Below, piece by piece: positions 56,136 through 64,000 of a stretch of 64,000 bases of DNA; position 1 is the first letter of the stretch; every line of letters begins with the position of its first letter. The notes beneath the pieces were generated by a model that saw nothing but the letters and a program-made list of their open reading frames with translations, did not search any database and was not told where the DNA came from. The position numbers and the translations under genes were made by a program. Source of the DNA: Rahnella ecdela (GTDB lineage Bacteria; Pseudomonadota; Gammaproteobacteria; Enterobacterales; Enterobacteriaceae); assembly GCF_019049625.1 (NCBI RefSeq), contig NZ_JAFMOY010000133.1:595406-659405 (forward strand), written 5' to 3'.

Positions 56136-58874
56136 ATGACTCATTTAACTTCATCTGTAAAAACGAATGCCAGCCCCTCCTCATCTTCCGCAGCAGAAAA
56201 CAAAAACTGGTACCAGATTAGTAGTCACGACGCGATGCAGCGCCTGGAAACCGGCGAAAACGGTCTGACCCGGCAGGAAGCCAGCGAACGCCTGCAAAAA
56301 TATGGCCTGAATGCATTACCTGAAAAACAATCAAAAAGCGCCCTGATGCGTTTTTTGGCGCACTTCAATGATGTCCTGATTTACATCCTGCTCGCTGCCG
56401 CCGTCGTCACCGGAGCTATGGGGCACTGGGTCGATACCTTTGTGATCCTGGGCGTGGCGGTGATCAACGCACTGATTGGTTTTCTGCAGGAAAACAGCGC
56501 CGAAAAATCGCTGAAAAGCATTCAGAACATGCTGTCCAGTCAGGCCGTAGTAATGCGTGACGGACAAGTGCAAACCATCAATGCCGACCAGCTGGTGCCC
56601 GGCGATATCGTGCAACTGCGTCCCGGAGACAAAATCCCGGCAGACGTCCGTATCGTCAGCGCACACAACCTGCAGGTCGAAGAAGCCATCCTTACCGGCG
56701 AATCTACCGTCGTCATCAAGAACGCTCTGGTTATCGACGATGAAGTTATGATCGGCGATCGCCACAATTTGCTGTTCTCCGGCACCATGGTAAGCGGCGG
56801 CACCGCCACCGGTGTGGTTTATGCCACCGGTCAGGACACCGAACTGGGTCACATCAGCCAGATGATGTCGGCGATTAAAGCGCAGCGCACTCCGCTGTTA
56901 CAGCAAATCGACAAACTGGGTAAAGGTATTTTCGCCCTGATCCTGCTGATGATGGCGTTCCTGTTTGTTTTCGCCTTCATCCTGCGCGATATGCCACTGG
57001 GGGAACTGCTGCTCTCACTGATCAGTCTGGCCGTGGCTTCCGTCCCTGAGGGCTTACCGGCGATTATCTCAATTATCCTGTCGCTGGGTGTACAGTCGAT
57101 GGCGCGTAATCACGCCATTATTCGCAAGCTGCCGACCGTCGAAACGCTGGGCTCCATGACCGTCATTTGCTCGGATAAGACCGGCACGCTGACCATGAAT
57201 GAAATGACCGTAAAAGCGGTGATTCTGGCAGACCGCGCTTACGATGTAGAAGGCGAAAGCTACCAGCCCAAAGGCCGTATCGTGGAAGAACACACGCAGC
57301 GCCAGGTGGATGTCATCAGTATGCCGGTGCTCAACACGTTCATCACTGCCGTGGATATCTGTAACGACAGCCAGCTGATTCAGGATGACAGAGGTCATTG
57401 GGGAATTACCGGCGGGCCGACGTCCGCCGCACTGAAAGTGCTGGCGGCAAAAGCCAATCTGCATACTGGCCAGATTGAGGCTCTGGATAAAATCCCGTTC
57501 GATTCCAAACACAAATACATGGCGACGTTGCAGCGTATCGGTGGCAAAACCCAGCTGTTTGTGACCGGCGCCCCGGATGTTCTGTTCTCCTTAGCGACTG
57601 ATGAACTGACGGAAAATGGCGTTCAGCCTTTTTGCCGCGAGTACTGGGAAGAAGAGATGGCGCGCTATGCCCGTCAGGGGCTGCGCATGGTGGCCGCGGC
57701 TATCAAAGATGAGCCTGAAATTGAAGGTGAACTGAACCACAGCCACCTGCAACAAGGGCTGGTGTTCGCAGGTATTGCCGCCATGATGGATCCGCCCCGC
57801 CCTGAAGCCATTGACGCGATTGCGCAGTGTCAGCAGGCCGGGATCCGCGTGAAGATGATAACCGGTGACCATCAGGAAACCGCGATGGCTATCGGCAAAA
57901 TGTTATGCATCGGCAACAGCGGTGATTCCATTACCGGTTACCAGCTTGAGCATATGGATGACGCTGAACTGGCCGTTGCCGCCAGGCAGTACGATATTTT
58001 CGCCCGTACCAGCCCCGAGCATAAATTGCGCCTGGTCAAAGCCTTGCAGGAAAACGGCGAAGTGGTCGGGATGACCGGCGATGGAGTTAATGACGCACCG
58101 GCGTTGAAACAGGCCGATGTCGGTATCGCCATGGGTATCAAAGGTACCGAAGTCACCAAAGAAGCCGCAGACATGGTGCTGACCGATGACAACTTTGCCA
58201 CCATCGCCAGCGCGGTGAAAGAAGGGCGTCGCGTATACGACAACCTGAAAAAAACCATTCTGTTCATCCTGCCGACTAACCTCGCGCAGGGACTGCTGAT
58301 TATTCTGGCGATTCTTGCCGGGGCGGTTATTCCGCTGACGCCGGTCCAGATCCTGTGGATGAACATGGCGACATCGACCACGCTGTCCTTCGGTCTGGCC
58401 TTTGAGCCGGCAGAAAAAGGCATGATGCGCCGCCGTCCGCGCGCTCCGGGTCAGCACGTTCTCGACCTGCATGCCGTCTGGCGTATCGCTTTCGTCGGTA
58501 TTCTGATTGCCTGCAGCGCCTTCGTTCTCGAAGCCTGGATGCAGCCGCAGGGCTACAGCAGCGATTTGATCCGTACCGTTTTGTTGCAGACGCTGGTTAC
58601 CGCACAGTGGGTGTACATGTTTAACTGCCGCGTGATGGACCGCTTCCCGCTGAGTAGCGAAGTGTTCGTTAACAAAGGACTGTGGATTGTCTCCGGCGTG
58701 TTACTGCTCCTGCAACTGGCGCTGATTTATCTGCCGGTCATGAACTCGCTGTTCGGCACCGTGCCAATGCCGCTGAAATTCTGGGGCATCACCCTGATGG
58801 TCGGCGCGATGATCTTCGTGATTGTCGAAATTGAAAAATGGCTGGTTAACCGGTTTATCCGCAAGAAAGACTGA
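56136..58874 (+). CDS. P2-type cation-transporting ATPase
   Basis: A cation pump of the P2 (Ca2+/Na+/K+-ATPase-like) group in the inner membrane, 912 residues. From N- to C-terminus: a cation-ATPase N domain, the actuator motif TGES (187-190), M4 with PEGLP (304-308), the phosphorylation motif DKTGT (Asp347), the hinge TGDGVND (647-653), and six C-terminal helices. M5 has Asn715 but Gln718 where SERCA has Glu771, and M6 has Ser747 where SERCA has Asp800, so classical Ca2+ transport is doubtful. ATG 56124 is an alternative start; 56136 has GGAAAAG upstream. Confidence 0.9.
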   Translation: MTHLTSSVKTNASPSSSSAAENKNWYQISSHDAMQRLETGENGLTRQEASERLQKYGLNALPEKQSKSALMRFLAHFNDVLIYILLAAAVVTGAMGHWVDTFVILGVAVINALIGFLQENSAEKSLKSIQNMLSSQAVVMRDGQVQTINADQLVPGDIVQLRPGDKIPADVRIVSAHNLQVEEAILTGESTVVIKNALVIDDEVMIGDRHNLLFSGTMVSGGTATGVVYATGQDTELGHISQMMSAIKAQRTPLLQQIDKLGKGIFALILLMMAFLFVFAFILRDMPLGELLLSLISLAVASVPEGLPAIISIILSLGVQSMARNHAIIRKLPTVETLGSMTVICSDKTGTLTMNEMTVKAVILADRAYDVEGESYQPKGRIVEEHTQRQVDVISMPVLNTFITAVDICNDSQLIQDDRGHWGITGGPTSAALKVLAAKANLHTGQIEALDKIPFDSKHKYMATLQRIGGKTQLFVTGAPDVLFSLATDELTENGVQPFCREYWEEEMARYARQGLRMVAAAIKDEPEIEGELNHSHLQQGLVFAGIAAMMDPPRPEAIDAIAQCQQAGIRVKMITGDHQETAMAIGKMLCIGNSGDSITGYQLEHMDDAELAVAARQYDIFARTSPEHKLRLVKALQENGEVVGMTGDGVNDAPALKQADVGIAMGIKGTEVTKEAADMVLTDDNFATIASAVKEGRRVYDNLKKTILFILPTNLAQGLLIILAILAGAVIPLTPVQILWMNMATSTTLSFGLAFEPAEKGMMRRRPRAPGQHVLDLHAVWRIAFVGILIACSAFVLEAWMQPQGYSSDLIRTVLLQTLVTAQWVYMFNCRVMDRFPLSSEVFVNKGLWIVSGVLLLLQLALIYLPVMNSLFGTVPMPLKFWGITLMVGAMIFVIVEIEKWLVNRFIRKKD

Positions 58875-58889
58875 ATCTGAAATACCTCG

Positions 58890-58917
58890 CCGGGCTGTCT
58901 TTGGTAGCCCGGTTTTT
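58890..58917 (+). terminator. Terminator after the P-type ATPase gene
   Basis: Stem ccgggct / agcccgg with a 9-base loop and five T, 16 bp after the stop codon. Confidence 0.85.
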
Positions 58918-59193
58918 AGCCTTAAAATGGTCATATTTCTGAAACTTTTGAGGCGCTGGCGTTCAGTTCGTCTCAGAGATCGCGCAAAACATCCCAAAAC
59001 CCTTTCTGCTGATTTACATCAATCTCTCACCGTTTTATTACTCTCGCCAAGGGTATCCCGTTTCACAGCAATTTGAGTTATGCAGCACTCCGGCTGCTTT
59101 TAAAGGATCGCCCCATCGCAATACGGTCAGTTTTATAAAAACGAGTCTCTCTGCATCGCAGTCACACAGAGGCCAAAAAACAGGTAAACCACA
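58918..59193. other. Leader region of the RcsA-like gene
   Basis: No gene is seen in this stretch. It should hold the promoter of the RcsA-like gene. I looked for an RcsAB box (TAAGAATATTCCTA-like) and found none on either strand. Confidence 0.4.
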
Positions 59194-59874
59194 ATGTCAT
59201 CGCTCATTTTAGATAAGTGCTATTACACACAGCTGGCATTGCATTCGCTCTTGCAACTTAACGGACAACACCAGAAAGACATTCTTTCGCTCAAGGACAT
59301 CAACGCACTGCAAGCCGCATGCAATTCCCTGACGCCTGAAATCATCTTTGTGAATGAAGATTGTTTTACGTCTGATGCGCTTTCCGGCCACGACCTCAGG
59401 GCGGTGATCGACGCGCATCCCGGCACGCTTTTCTTTGTCTTTATTTCCAAAGAGAATCTCAATTACCAGAACTATGTGCCGATCCGCAAAAACATCATCA
59501 TTTTGTCGAAATCGATCCGCACGACCACGATTCATCAGTTGATCGCCCACAACCTGCTTTTATCGCGTGCGGGGGAAACGGAACAATCGCTGGATCTTAC
59601 GCCGGTCAGCCTGAGCCGGACTGAATCAAGCATTCTTAAAATGTGGATGTCAGGGCTGAACACGCAAATCATTTCCGAGCATCTGAACATCAAACAGAAA
59701 ACCGTGGCCTCGCATAAAGGCAATATCAAACGTAAGGTGAAGACACAAAATAAACAGGCGATATATCATGTTGTTAAGCTCACCGACATCCTGACAACCG
59801 GCATGTTCGTGGGTCGCATCCAGCCATTACGTCCGGCGAGTGAACCGGATGAATTTACCGTTCCTTTCGGCTGA
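59194..59874 (+). CDS. RcsA-like LuxR-family regulator
   Basis: A 226-residue regulator closely resembling RcsA, the auxiliary partner of RcsB that activates capsule and represses flagellar genes. The C-terminal LuxR helix-turn-helix (about 139-201) shares SLSRTESS, the NIK-KTV-SHKGNIKRK core and NKQ-IYHVV with E. coli RcsA, and the N-terminal half keeps INEDCF/VNEDCF and HPGTLF-VF. It is about 19 residues longer at the C-terminus. In E. coli rcsA lies elsewhere (near fliR), so this is a displaced rcsA or a paralogue. No RcsAB box is visible upstream. Confidence 0.82.
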   Translation: MSSLILDKCYYTQLALHSLLQLNGQHQKDILSLKDINALQAACNSLTPEIIFVNEDCFTSDALSGHDLRAVIDAHPGTLFFVFISKENLNYQNYVPIRKNIIILSKSIRTTTIHQLIAHNLLLSRAGETEQSLDLTPVSLSRTESSILKMWMSGLNTQIISEHLNIKQKTVASHKGNIKRKVKTQNKQAIYHVVKLTDILTTGMFVGRIQPLRPASEPDEFTVPFG

Positions 59875-60075
59875 AAGCCTGCCCTCTTATCCGCAGTCAG
59901 CAACATTCTTGCCTTACTGTGAACCTGATGGTTGGGTACACGACTGAAACACGCTAAACTTCGCAGTCGGAACCCTTATCAGTCATGCCGCAGTCAGGCG
60001 GGGCTGGCTTTAATTTGCCGCAGCGCCTGCCCTTCGCAGAAAGCGCGCGGCCCGCAGAAAGAGGCTCAAAACAAC

Positions 60076-61743
60076 GTGGCTCAATACGTATATTCCATGC
60101 ATCGCCTCGGCAAAATTGTTCCGCCGAAGCGTCATATTCTTAAGAACATCTCCCTGAGTTTCTTCCCTGGCGCCAAAATCGGTGTTCTGGGTCTGAACGG
60201 TTCAGGTAAATCCACCCTGCTGCGCATCATGGCCGGTATTGATACCGACATCGAAGGTGAAGCACGCCCGCAGCCTGATCTGAAAATAGGTTATCTGCCG
60301 CAGGAACCACAGCTGAACATGGAACACACCGTGCGTGAGTCCGTGGAAGAAGCCGTTTCTGAAGTCGTTGGCGCGTTAAAACGTCTTGATGAAGTCTATG
60401 CGCTGTACGCTGAACCGGAAGCTGATTTCGACAAACTGGCCGCTGAACAGGGCCGTCTGGAAGAAGTCATTCAGGCGCACGATGGTCATAACCTGAACAG
60501 CCAACTGGAACGTGCTGCGGATGCGCTGCGTCTGCCGGACTGGGATGCAAAAGTGGCTACGCTGTCCGGTGGTGAACGCCGCCGTGTGGCACTGTGCCGC
60601 CTGCTGCTCGAAAAACCAGACATGCTGCTGCTCGACGAACCGACCAACCACCTGGATGCAGAATCTGTGGCATGGCTGGAACGCTTCCTGCACGACTTCG
60701 AAGGTACCGTTGTGGCGATTACCCATGACCGTTACTTCCTCGATAATGTTGCCGGTTGGATCCTTGAGCTTGACCGCGGTGAAGGTATTCCGTGGGAAGG
60801 TAACTACTCCACCTGGCTGGAACAAAAAGATGAACGTCTGGCGCAGGAAGCTTCTTCTGAAGCGGCACGTCGTAAATCTATTGAGAAAGAGCTGGAGTGG
60901 GTTCGTCAGGGCGCGAAAGGCCGTCAGTCTAAAGGCAAGGCCCGTCTGGCACGCTTTGAAGAGCTGAACAACACCGAATACCAGAAACGTAACGAAACCA
61001 ACGAACTGTTCATTCCACCAGGTCCACGCCTGGGCGACAAAGTCGTTGAAGTGAAAAACCTGAGCAAGTCTTATGGTGATCGCGTTCTGATCGACGACCT
61101 GTCCTTCTCCGTACCGAAAGGCGCAATCGTCGGGATTATCGGTCCGAACGGTGCCGGTAAATCGACCCTGTTCCGCATGATGTCAGGTCAGGAAGAAGCC
61201 AATGGCGGCACCATCGAGCTGGGCGATACCGTGAAACTGGCGTCTGTGGATCAGTTCCGTGATTCCATGGACAACAGCAAAACCGTGTGGGAAGAAGTGT
61301 CCGGTGGTCAGGACATTATGCGTGTCGGCACCACTGAAATGCCAAGCCGTGCTTACGTTGGCCGCTTCAACTTCAAAGGTGTTGATCAGGGCAAACGCGT
61401 GGGCGAATTATCCGGTGGTGAGCGTGGCCGTCTGCATCTGGCAAAACTGCTGCAGGTTGGTGGTAACATGTTGCTGCTCGATGAACCGACCAACGACCTC
61501 GACATCGAAACCCTGCGCGCACTGGAAAACGCCTTGCTGGAGTTCCCGGGCTGCGCGATGGTCATTTCCCATGACCGCTGGTTCCTCGACCGTATCGCGA
61601 CCCACATCCTCGATTATCAGGATGAAGGTAAAGTCGAATTCTTCGAAGGTAACTTTACCGAATACGAAGAATACAAAAAACGTACTTTAGGTGCCGAAGC
61701 ATTAGAGCCGAAGCGCATCAAGTACAAAAAGATGATCAAGTAA
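60076..61743 (+). CDS. ettA: Energy-dependent translational throttle ABC-F protein EttA
   Basis: EttA binds the ribosomal E site and gates the first elongation step according to ATP/ADP. The GTG at 60076 gives a 555-residue protein (VAQYVYSMHR), the E. coli length, with GAGG 11 bases upstream; the frame is open for 48 codons before it but without similarity. It has two ABC domains: GLNGSGKST / LSGGERRR / LLLDEPTNHLD and GPNGAGKST / LSGGERGR / LLLDEPTNDLD, joined by the ABC-F linker. Confidence 0.97.
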   Translation: MAQYVYSMHRLGKIVPPKRHILKNISLSFFPGAKIGVLGLNGSGKSTLLRIMAGIDTDIEGEARPQPDLKIGYLPQEPQLNMEHTVRESVEEAVSEVVGALKRLDEVYALYAEPEADFDKLAAEQGRLEEVIQAHDGHNLNSQLERAADALRLPDWDAKVATLSGGERRRVALCRLLLEKPDMLLLDEPTNHLDAESVAWLERFLHDFEGTVVAITHDRYFLDNVAGWILELDRGEGIPWEGNYSTWLEQKDERLAQEASSEAARRKSIEKELEWVRQGAKGRQSKGKARLARFEELNNTEYQKRNETNELFIPPGPRLGDKVVEVKNLSKSYGDRVLIDDLSFSVPKGAIVGIIGPNGAGKSTLFRMMSGQEEANGGTIELGDTVKLASVDQFRDSMDNSKTVWEEVSGGQDIMRVGTTEMPSRAYVGRFNFKGVDQGKRVGELSGGERGRLHLAKLLQVGGNMLLLDEPTNDLDIETLRALENALLEFPGCAMVISHDRWFLDRIATHILDYQDEGKVEFFEGNFTEYEEYKKRTLGAEALEPKRIKYKKMIK

Positions 61744-61762
61744 TCGTCTTTATAAAACAGCT

Positions 61763-61786
61763 AAGGCCCGGAAACGGGCCTTTTTT
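61763..61786. terminator. Bidirectional terminator between ettA and the LysR gene
   Basis: aaggcccg / cgggcctt with a GAAA tetraloop and six T. Confidence 0.9.
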
Positions 61787-61807
61787 ATAACTGCAATTTG
61801 CTGAGAT

Positions 61808-62716
61808 TTATCCTGCCAGCGCCTCGCTGTAACTCTTCGCAAAGCCATATTCCTCCAGCATAAAATCAATGAAACAGGCCAGCGCCGGTGAATTCAGTTT
61901 CCGCCCCGGATAAACCAGATACAGATCATTCCCTTCTGCTTCCCACTCCGGCAATACCCGCACCAGCGTTCCCTGTGCCACTTCGTCATGACATAAAAAT
62001 GCCGGTAACAGCGTGATGCCCGCGCCCGCCAGCGCGCATTCCCGCGCGTAAAGCAAGTTGTCGGTAGTGTGCGCGGAAGGCAGCAGCCAGCGGTGATAGG
62101 TTTCGCCATGATGCAGTACCCATTCCGACCAGGCCCGGTGCGCAATGCAGTGATGCGATGCCAGCTGTTGCGGCGTTTCAATGGCCGGATGCTGAGCCAG
62201 ATACGCCGGTGACGCCAGCAGATAGCGCGGGCTGTGTCCCAGTTCACGACCAATCAGCGAAGAATCCTGCGGCTTACCGGTACGCAGCGCGATATCAAAC
62301 CCTTCCTGCACCAGATCCACCAGCGCATCGGAAACCGACACTTCCAGCGACACGTCGGGATAGCGCTTTTGAAATTCGACATTCACCCGCGCCAGCAGCG
62401 TTGCGCCCAGACCGGCAGGGCTGGTGATGCGCAAACGCCCGCTCGGGTTATCGCGCAGACGGCGAATTGCCAGCTCCGCCCGTTCGCTGGCCTGCATCAT
62501 TTCCTGACAGTGGATCAGATAGCGTTCACCGGCGAACGTCAGATTCAGCTGGCGGGTGGTGCGGTTGAGTAACCGTATACCGACGGATTTTTCCAGCTGA
62601 CTGATACGCTGACTGACGCTGGATTTTGGCAAACCTGCGCGGCTGGCTGCCTGTGTGAAGCTGCCGCATTCCGCGACCAGCGCAAACAGCGCCATATCCT
62701 GAAGTTGTTTAAACAT
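61808..62716 (-). CDS. LysR-family transcriptional regulator
   Basis: A 302-residue LysR-type regulator: winged helix-turn-helix at about 5-64 (FTQAASRAGLPKSSVSQRISQLEKSVG, LLNRTTRQLNLT) and a C-terminal inducer-binding domain. It is divergent from an MDR oxidoreductase across 100 bp, the usual layout when a LysR protein controls its neighbour, so it is likely to regulate that gene. I cannot name the inducer. This pair is not in the E. coli gene order near ettA. Confidence 0.9.
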   Translation of the reverse strand: MFKQLQDMALFALVAECGSFTQAASRAGLPKSSVSQRISQLEKSVGIRLLNRTTRQLNLTFAGERYLIHCQEMMQASERAELAIRRLRDNPSGRLRITSPAGLGATLLARVNVEFQKRYPDVSLEVSVSDALVDLVQEGFDIALRTGKPQDSSLIGRELGHSPRYLLASPAYLAQHPAIETPQQLASHHCIAHRAWSEWVLHHGETYHRWLLPSAHTTDNLLYARECALAGAGITLLPAFLCHDEVAQGTLVRVLPEWEAEGNDLYLVYPGRKLNSPALACFIDFMLEEYGFAKSYSEALAG

Positions 62717-62816
62717 GATTGTTCACCTGAGACGAACACTTTGTTAGTTATTGTCCATCTTATCAGCTTGTGTCATCAGGACTAGACTGTCTGTATACCC
62801 TACTGGAGGAATTAAG

Positions 62817-63818
62817 ATGTCTGTTAAAGCAATCGCAGTAAACCCGAAAGATCCGGCACACTTTATCGCTGTTGAATTACCACAACCTGTCGCGCAAGAT
62901 TACGATCTGCTGGTGGAAGTGAAAGCTGTGTCGATCAACCCGGTTGACACCAAAGTGCATAAAGGTGTGCAGAAAAGCGGTCTGGATGCGCCAAAAGTGC
63001 TGGGCTGGGATGCCAGCGGTATCGTTAAATCAGTCGGCAGCGCAGTAAAAAATTTCAAAGCCGGTGATGAAGTCTGGTACGCCGGAGATATCACCCGCTC
63101 AGGCAGCAATGCGACTGAACAACTGATCGACTCGCGTATCGTTTCCCTCAAACCAAAAAGCCTGGACTGGGCGCAGGCCGCCGCTATGCCACTGACCACG
63201 CTGACGGCCTGGGAATCTCTGTTCGAGCATCTGAAAATTCAGGACGCTTCTGCCGACAAAACACTGCTGATCATCGGCGGTGCCGGTGGCGTGGGTTCGC
63301 TGGCGATCCCGTTCGCGTCATTGCGCAGTAAAGTGAAAGTGATCGCGACGGCTTCCCGTCCGGAATCCGCACAATGGTGCCTGGATCGCGGTGCAGATCT
63401 GACCGTGAATTACAAAGATCTGAAAGGCGAGCTGGCGAAGCACGATATTAAACAGGTGGATTTCATTCTGTGCCTGAACGACACCGACGGTCACTGGGCA
63501 GCCATTACCGACCTAATCGCACCGATGGGCCACATTTGTACCATCGTTGAAAACGAACATCCGCTGGACATGAACAAGTTGAAACTGAAAAGTGCCGCGC
63601 TGCACTGGGAACTGATGTATACCCGCAGCATGTTCACCACGCCGGATATTGCCGAGCAGGGTGAGATCCTCAAACAAGTCGCCGCGCTGGTAGACGAAGG
63701 CAAAGTGCAAACCACGCTGAGCGAAACCCTTCACGGCCTGACCGTCGAAAGCATTGAGGCGGCACATGCCAAAGTGATCGATGGCCATATGCAGGGCAAA
63801 GTTGTCGTCGCGTTCTGA
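62817..63818 (+). CDS. MDR-superfamily zinc-type alcohol dehydrogenase-like oxidoreductase
   Basis: A 333-residue NAD(P)H-dependent oxidoreductase of the quinone-reductase-like branch of the MDR superfamily, annotated in relatives as zinc-binding alcohol dehydrogenase family. It has a GroES-like N domain (VSINPVDTKVH, LGWDASGIV) and a Rossmann domain with IIGGAGGVGSLA near 156-167. The Cys/His zinc ligands of classical ADHs are not visible, so it is probably zinc-free. The start at 62817 follows a perfect GGAGGA site at 62804-62810; the upstream frame to 62751 is rejected. Confidence 0.9.
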   Translation: MSVKAIAVNPKDPAHFIAVELPQPVAQDYDLLVEVKAVSINPVDTKVHKGVQKSGLDAPKVLGWDASGIVKSVGSAVKNFKAGDEVWYAGDITRSGSNATEQLIDSRIVSLKPKSLDWAQAAAMPLTTLTAWESLFEHLKIQDASADKTLLIIGGAGGVGSLAIPFASLRSKVKVIATASRPESAQWCLDRGADLTVNYKDLKGELAKHDIKQVDFILCLNDTDGHWAAITDLIAPMGHICTIVENEHPLDMNKLKLKSAALHWELMYTRSMFTTPDIAEQGEILKQVAALVDEGKVQTTLSETLHGLTVESIEAAHAKVIDGHMQGKVVVAF

Positions 63819-63853
63819 TCCTGCCGGTCTGTCTGATCCTTTCACCCAGGAAT

Positions 63854-63869
63854 AAAAAAGCCCCGTCAC
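63854..63869 (+). terminator. Left half of a terminator hairpin, apparently cut by an IS
   Basis: aaaaaagccccgtcac has the form of the left arm of a rho-independent terminator, 35 bp after the oxidoreductase stop codon. The matching right arm is absent; an IS end starts four bases later. Confidence 0.5.
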
Positions 63870-63873
63870 TTTC

Positions 63874-63898
63874 TGAACTGACCCCATAAAGTTGGACG
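63874..63898. repeat. IS terminal inverted repeat
   Basis: The sequence tgaactgacccc...gttggacg is typical of ends of IS150-group elements. The paired repeat lies outside the window. Confidence 0.75.
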
Positions 63899-63905
63899 GT
63901 TGTAA

Positions 63906-64000
63906 TCAGGCTGCCGCTGTGGCCCGGGTCCGGTATTCTACCGGGCTCAGGCCCTTTAACTTCAGTTTGATCCGTTCATTGTTGTAATAGCCGATATACC
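63906..64000 (-). CDS. IS3-family transposase OrfB, C-terminal fragment (cut by window)
   Basis: The reverse frame ends YYNNERIKLKLKGLSPVEYR then TRATAA and stop. The YNNERI and LSPVEYR blocks are characteristic of the C-terminus of IS3-family DDE integrase-type transposases. About 30 residues are in the window; the 5' part and orfA are outside it. Confidence 0.88.
   Translation of the reverse strand, partial: YIGYYNNERIKLKLKGLSPVEYRTRATAAA

Larger units (their letters stand above)
63874..64000 (-). mobile_element. IS150-group (IS3 family) insertion sequence, right end only
   Basis: The terminal inverted repeat begins tgaactgaccccataaagt at 63874 and is followed by the 3' end of an IS3-family OrfB on the reverse strand. 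The element continues beyond the window, so its length, other end and target duplication cannot be seen. Confidence 0.85.

Overview
The window is a stretch of enterobacterial chromosome (order Enterobacterales). Nearly every protein aligns by eye with an Escherichia coli counterpart, and the gene order reproduces the E. coli region around the 0-minute thr locus: rapA-rluA-djlA-lptD-surA-pdxA-rsmA-apaG-apaH-folA, kefC-kefF, carAB, dapB, ispH-fkpB-lspA-ileS-ribF, rpsT, nhaAR, dnaKJ, satP, mog, talB, alsT, yaaA, thrLABC, lasT, arcA, creA, rob, gpmB, yjjX, trpR, slt, ettA. Sequence divergence and small local differences suggest a Yersiniaceae-type genus (Rahnella/Serratia-like), but this is inference; no rRNA or marker search was possible.

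Layout. 1-11.6 kb: the 3' part of rapA, rluA, djlA (reverse), then the long forward envelope/translation operon lptD-surA-pdxA-rsmA-apaG-apaH. 11.6-20.6 kb: folA, a LysE-type exporter, kefFC and carAB with its PurR and ArgR sites. 20.6-25 kb: dapB, an intergenic region holding a possible 52-codon gene, an OmpC-type porin and an SMP-30/gluconolactonase. 24.3-30.1 kb: reverse operon ribF-ileS-lspA-fkpB-ispH. 30.5-36.4 kb: rpsT, nhaAR, dnaKJ with sigma-32 promoters. 36.7-43 kb: satP, an MHS-type transporter, mog, talB, alsT, yaaA. 43-48 kb: the threonine operon with its leader peptide and attenuator. 48-55.5 kb: lasT, arcA (FNR box), creA, rob, gpmB, yjjX, trpR (Trp operator), slt. 55.5-59.9 kb: an accessory block between slt and ettA with a P2-type cation ATPase and an RcsA-like regulator. 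60-64 kb: ettA, a LysR regulator divergent from an MDR oxidoreductase, and the end of an IS150-group insertion sequence entering the window at the right edge.

Functionally this is a housekeeping region: LPS and outer-membrane assembly (lptD, surA), cofactor synthesis (pdxA, folA, ribF, mog, ispH), amino acid and pyrimidine supply (thrABC, dapB, carAB), protein folding and lipoprotein maturation (dnaKJ, lspA, fkpB), and global regulation (arcA, rob, trpR). I see no prophage, CRISPR array, defence island or biosynthetic cluster. The accessory items most worth a second look are the P-type ATPase/RcsA-like pair, the porin/SMP-30 pair, the short reverse ORF before the porin, and the IS element that appears to have split a terminator hairpin.

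Several starts were chosen against the longest reading frame, using ribosome-binding sites and family alignment: UUG for carA and rpsT, GUG for ettA, and internal AUGs for kefF, ispH, nhaA, mog, talB, thrA, lasT, creA, rob, slt and others.
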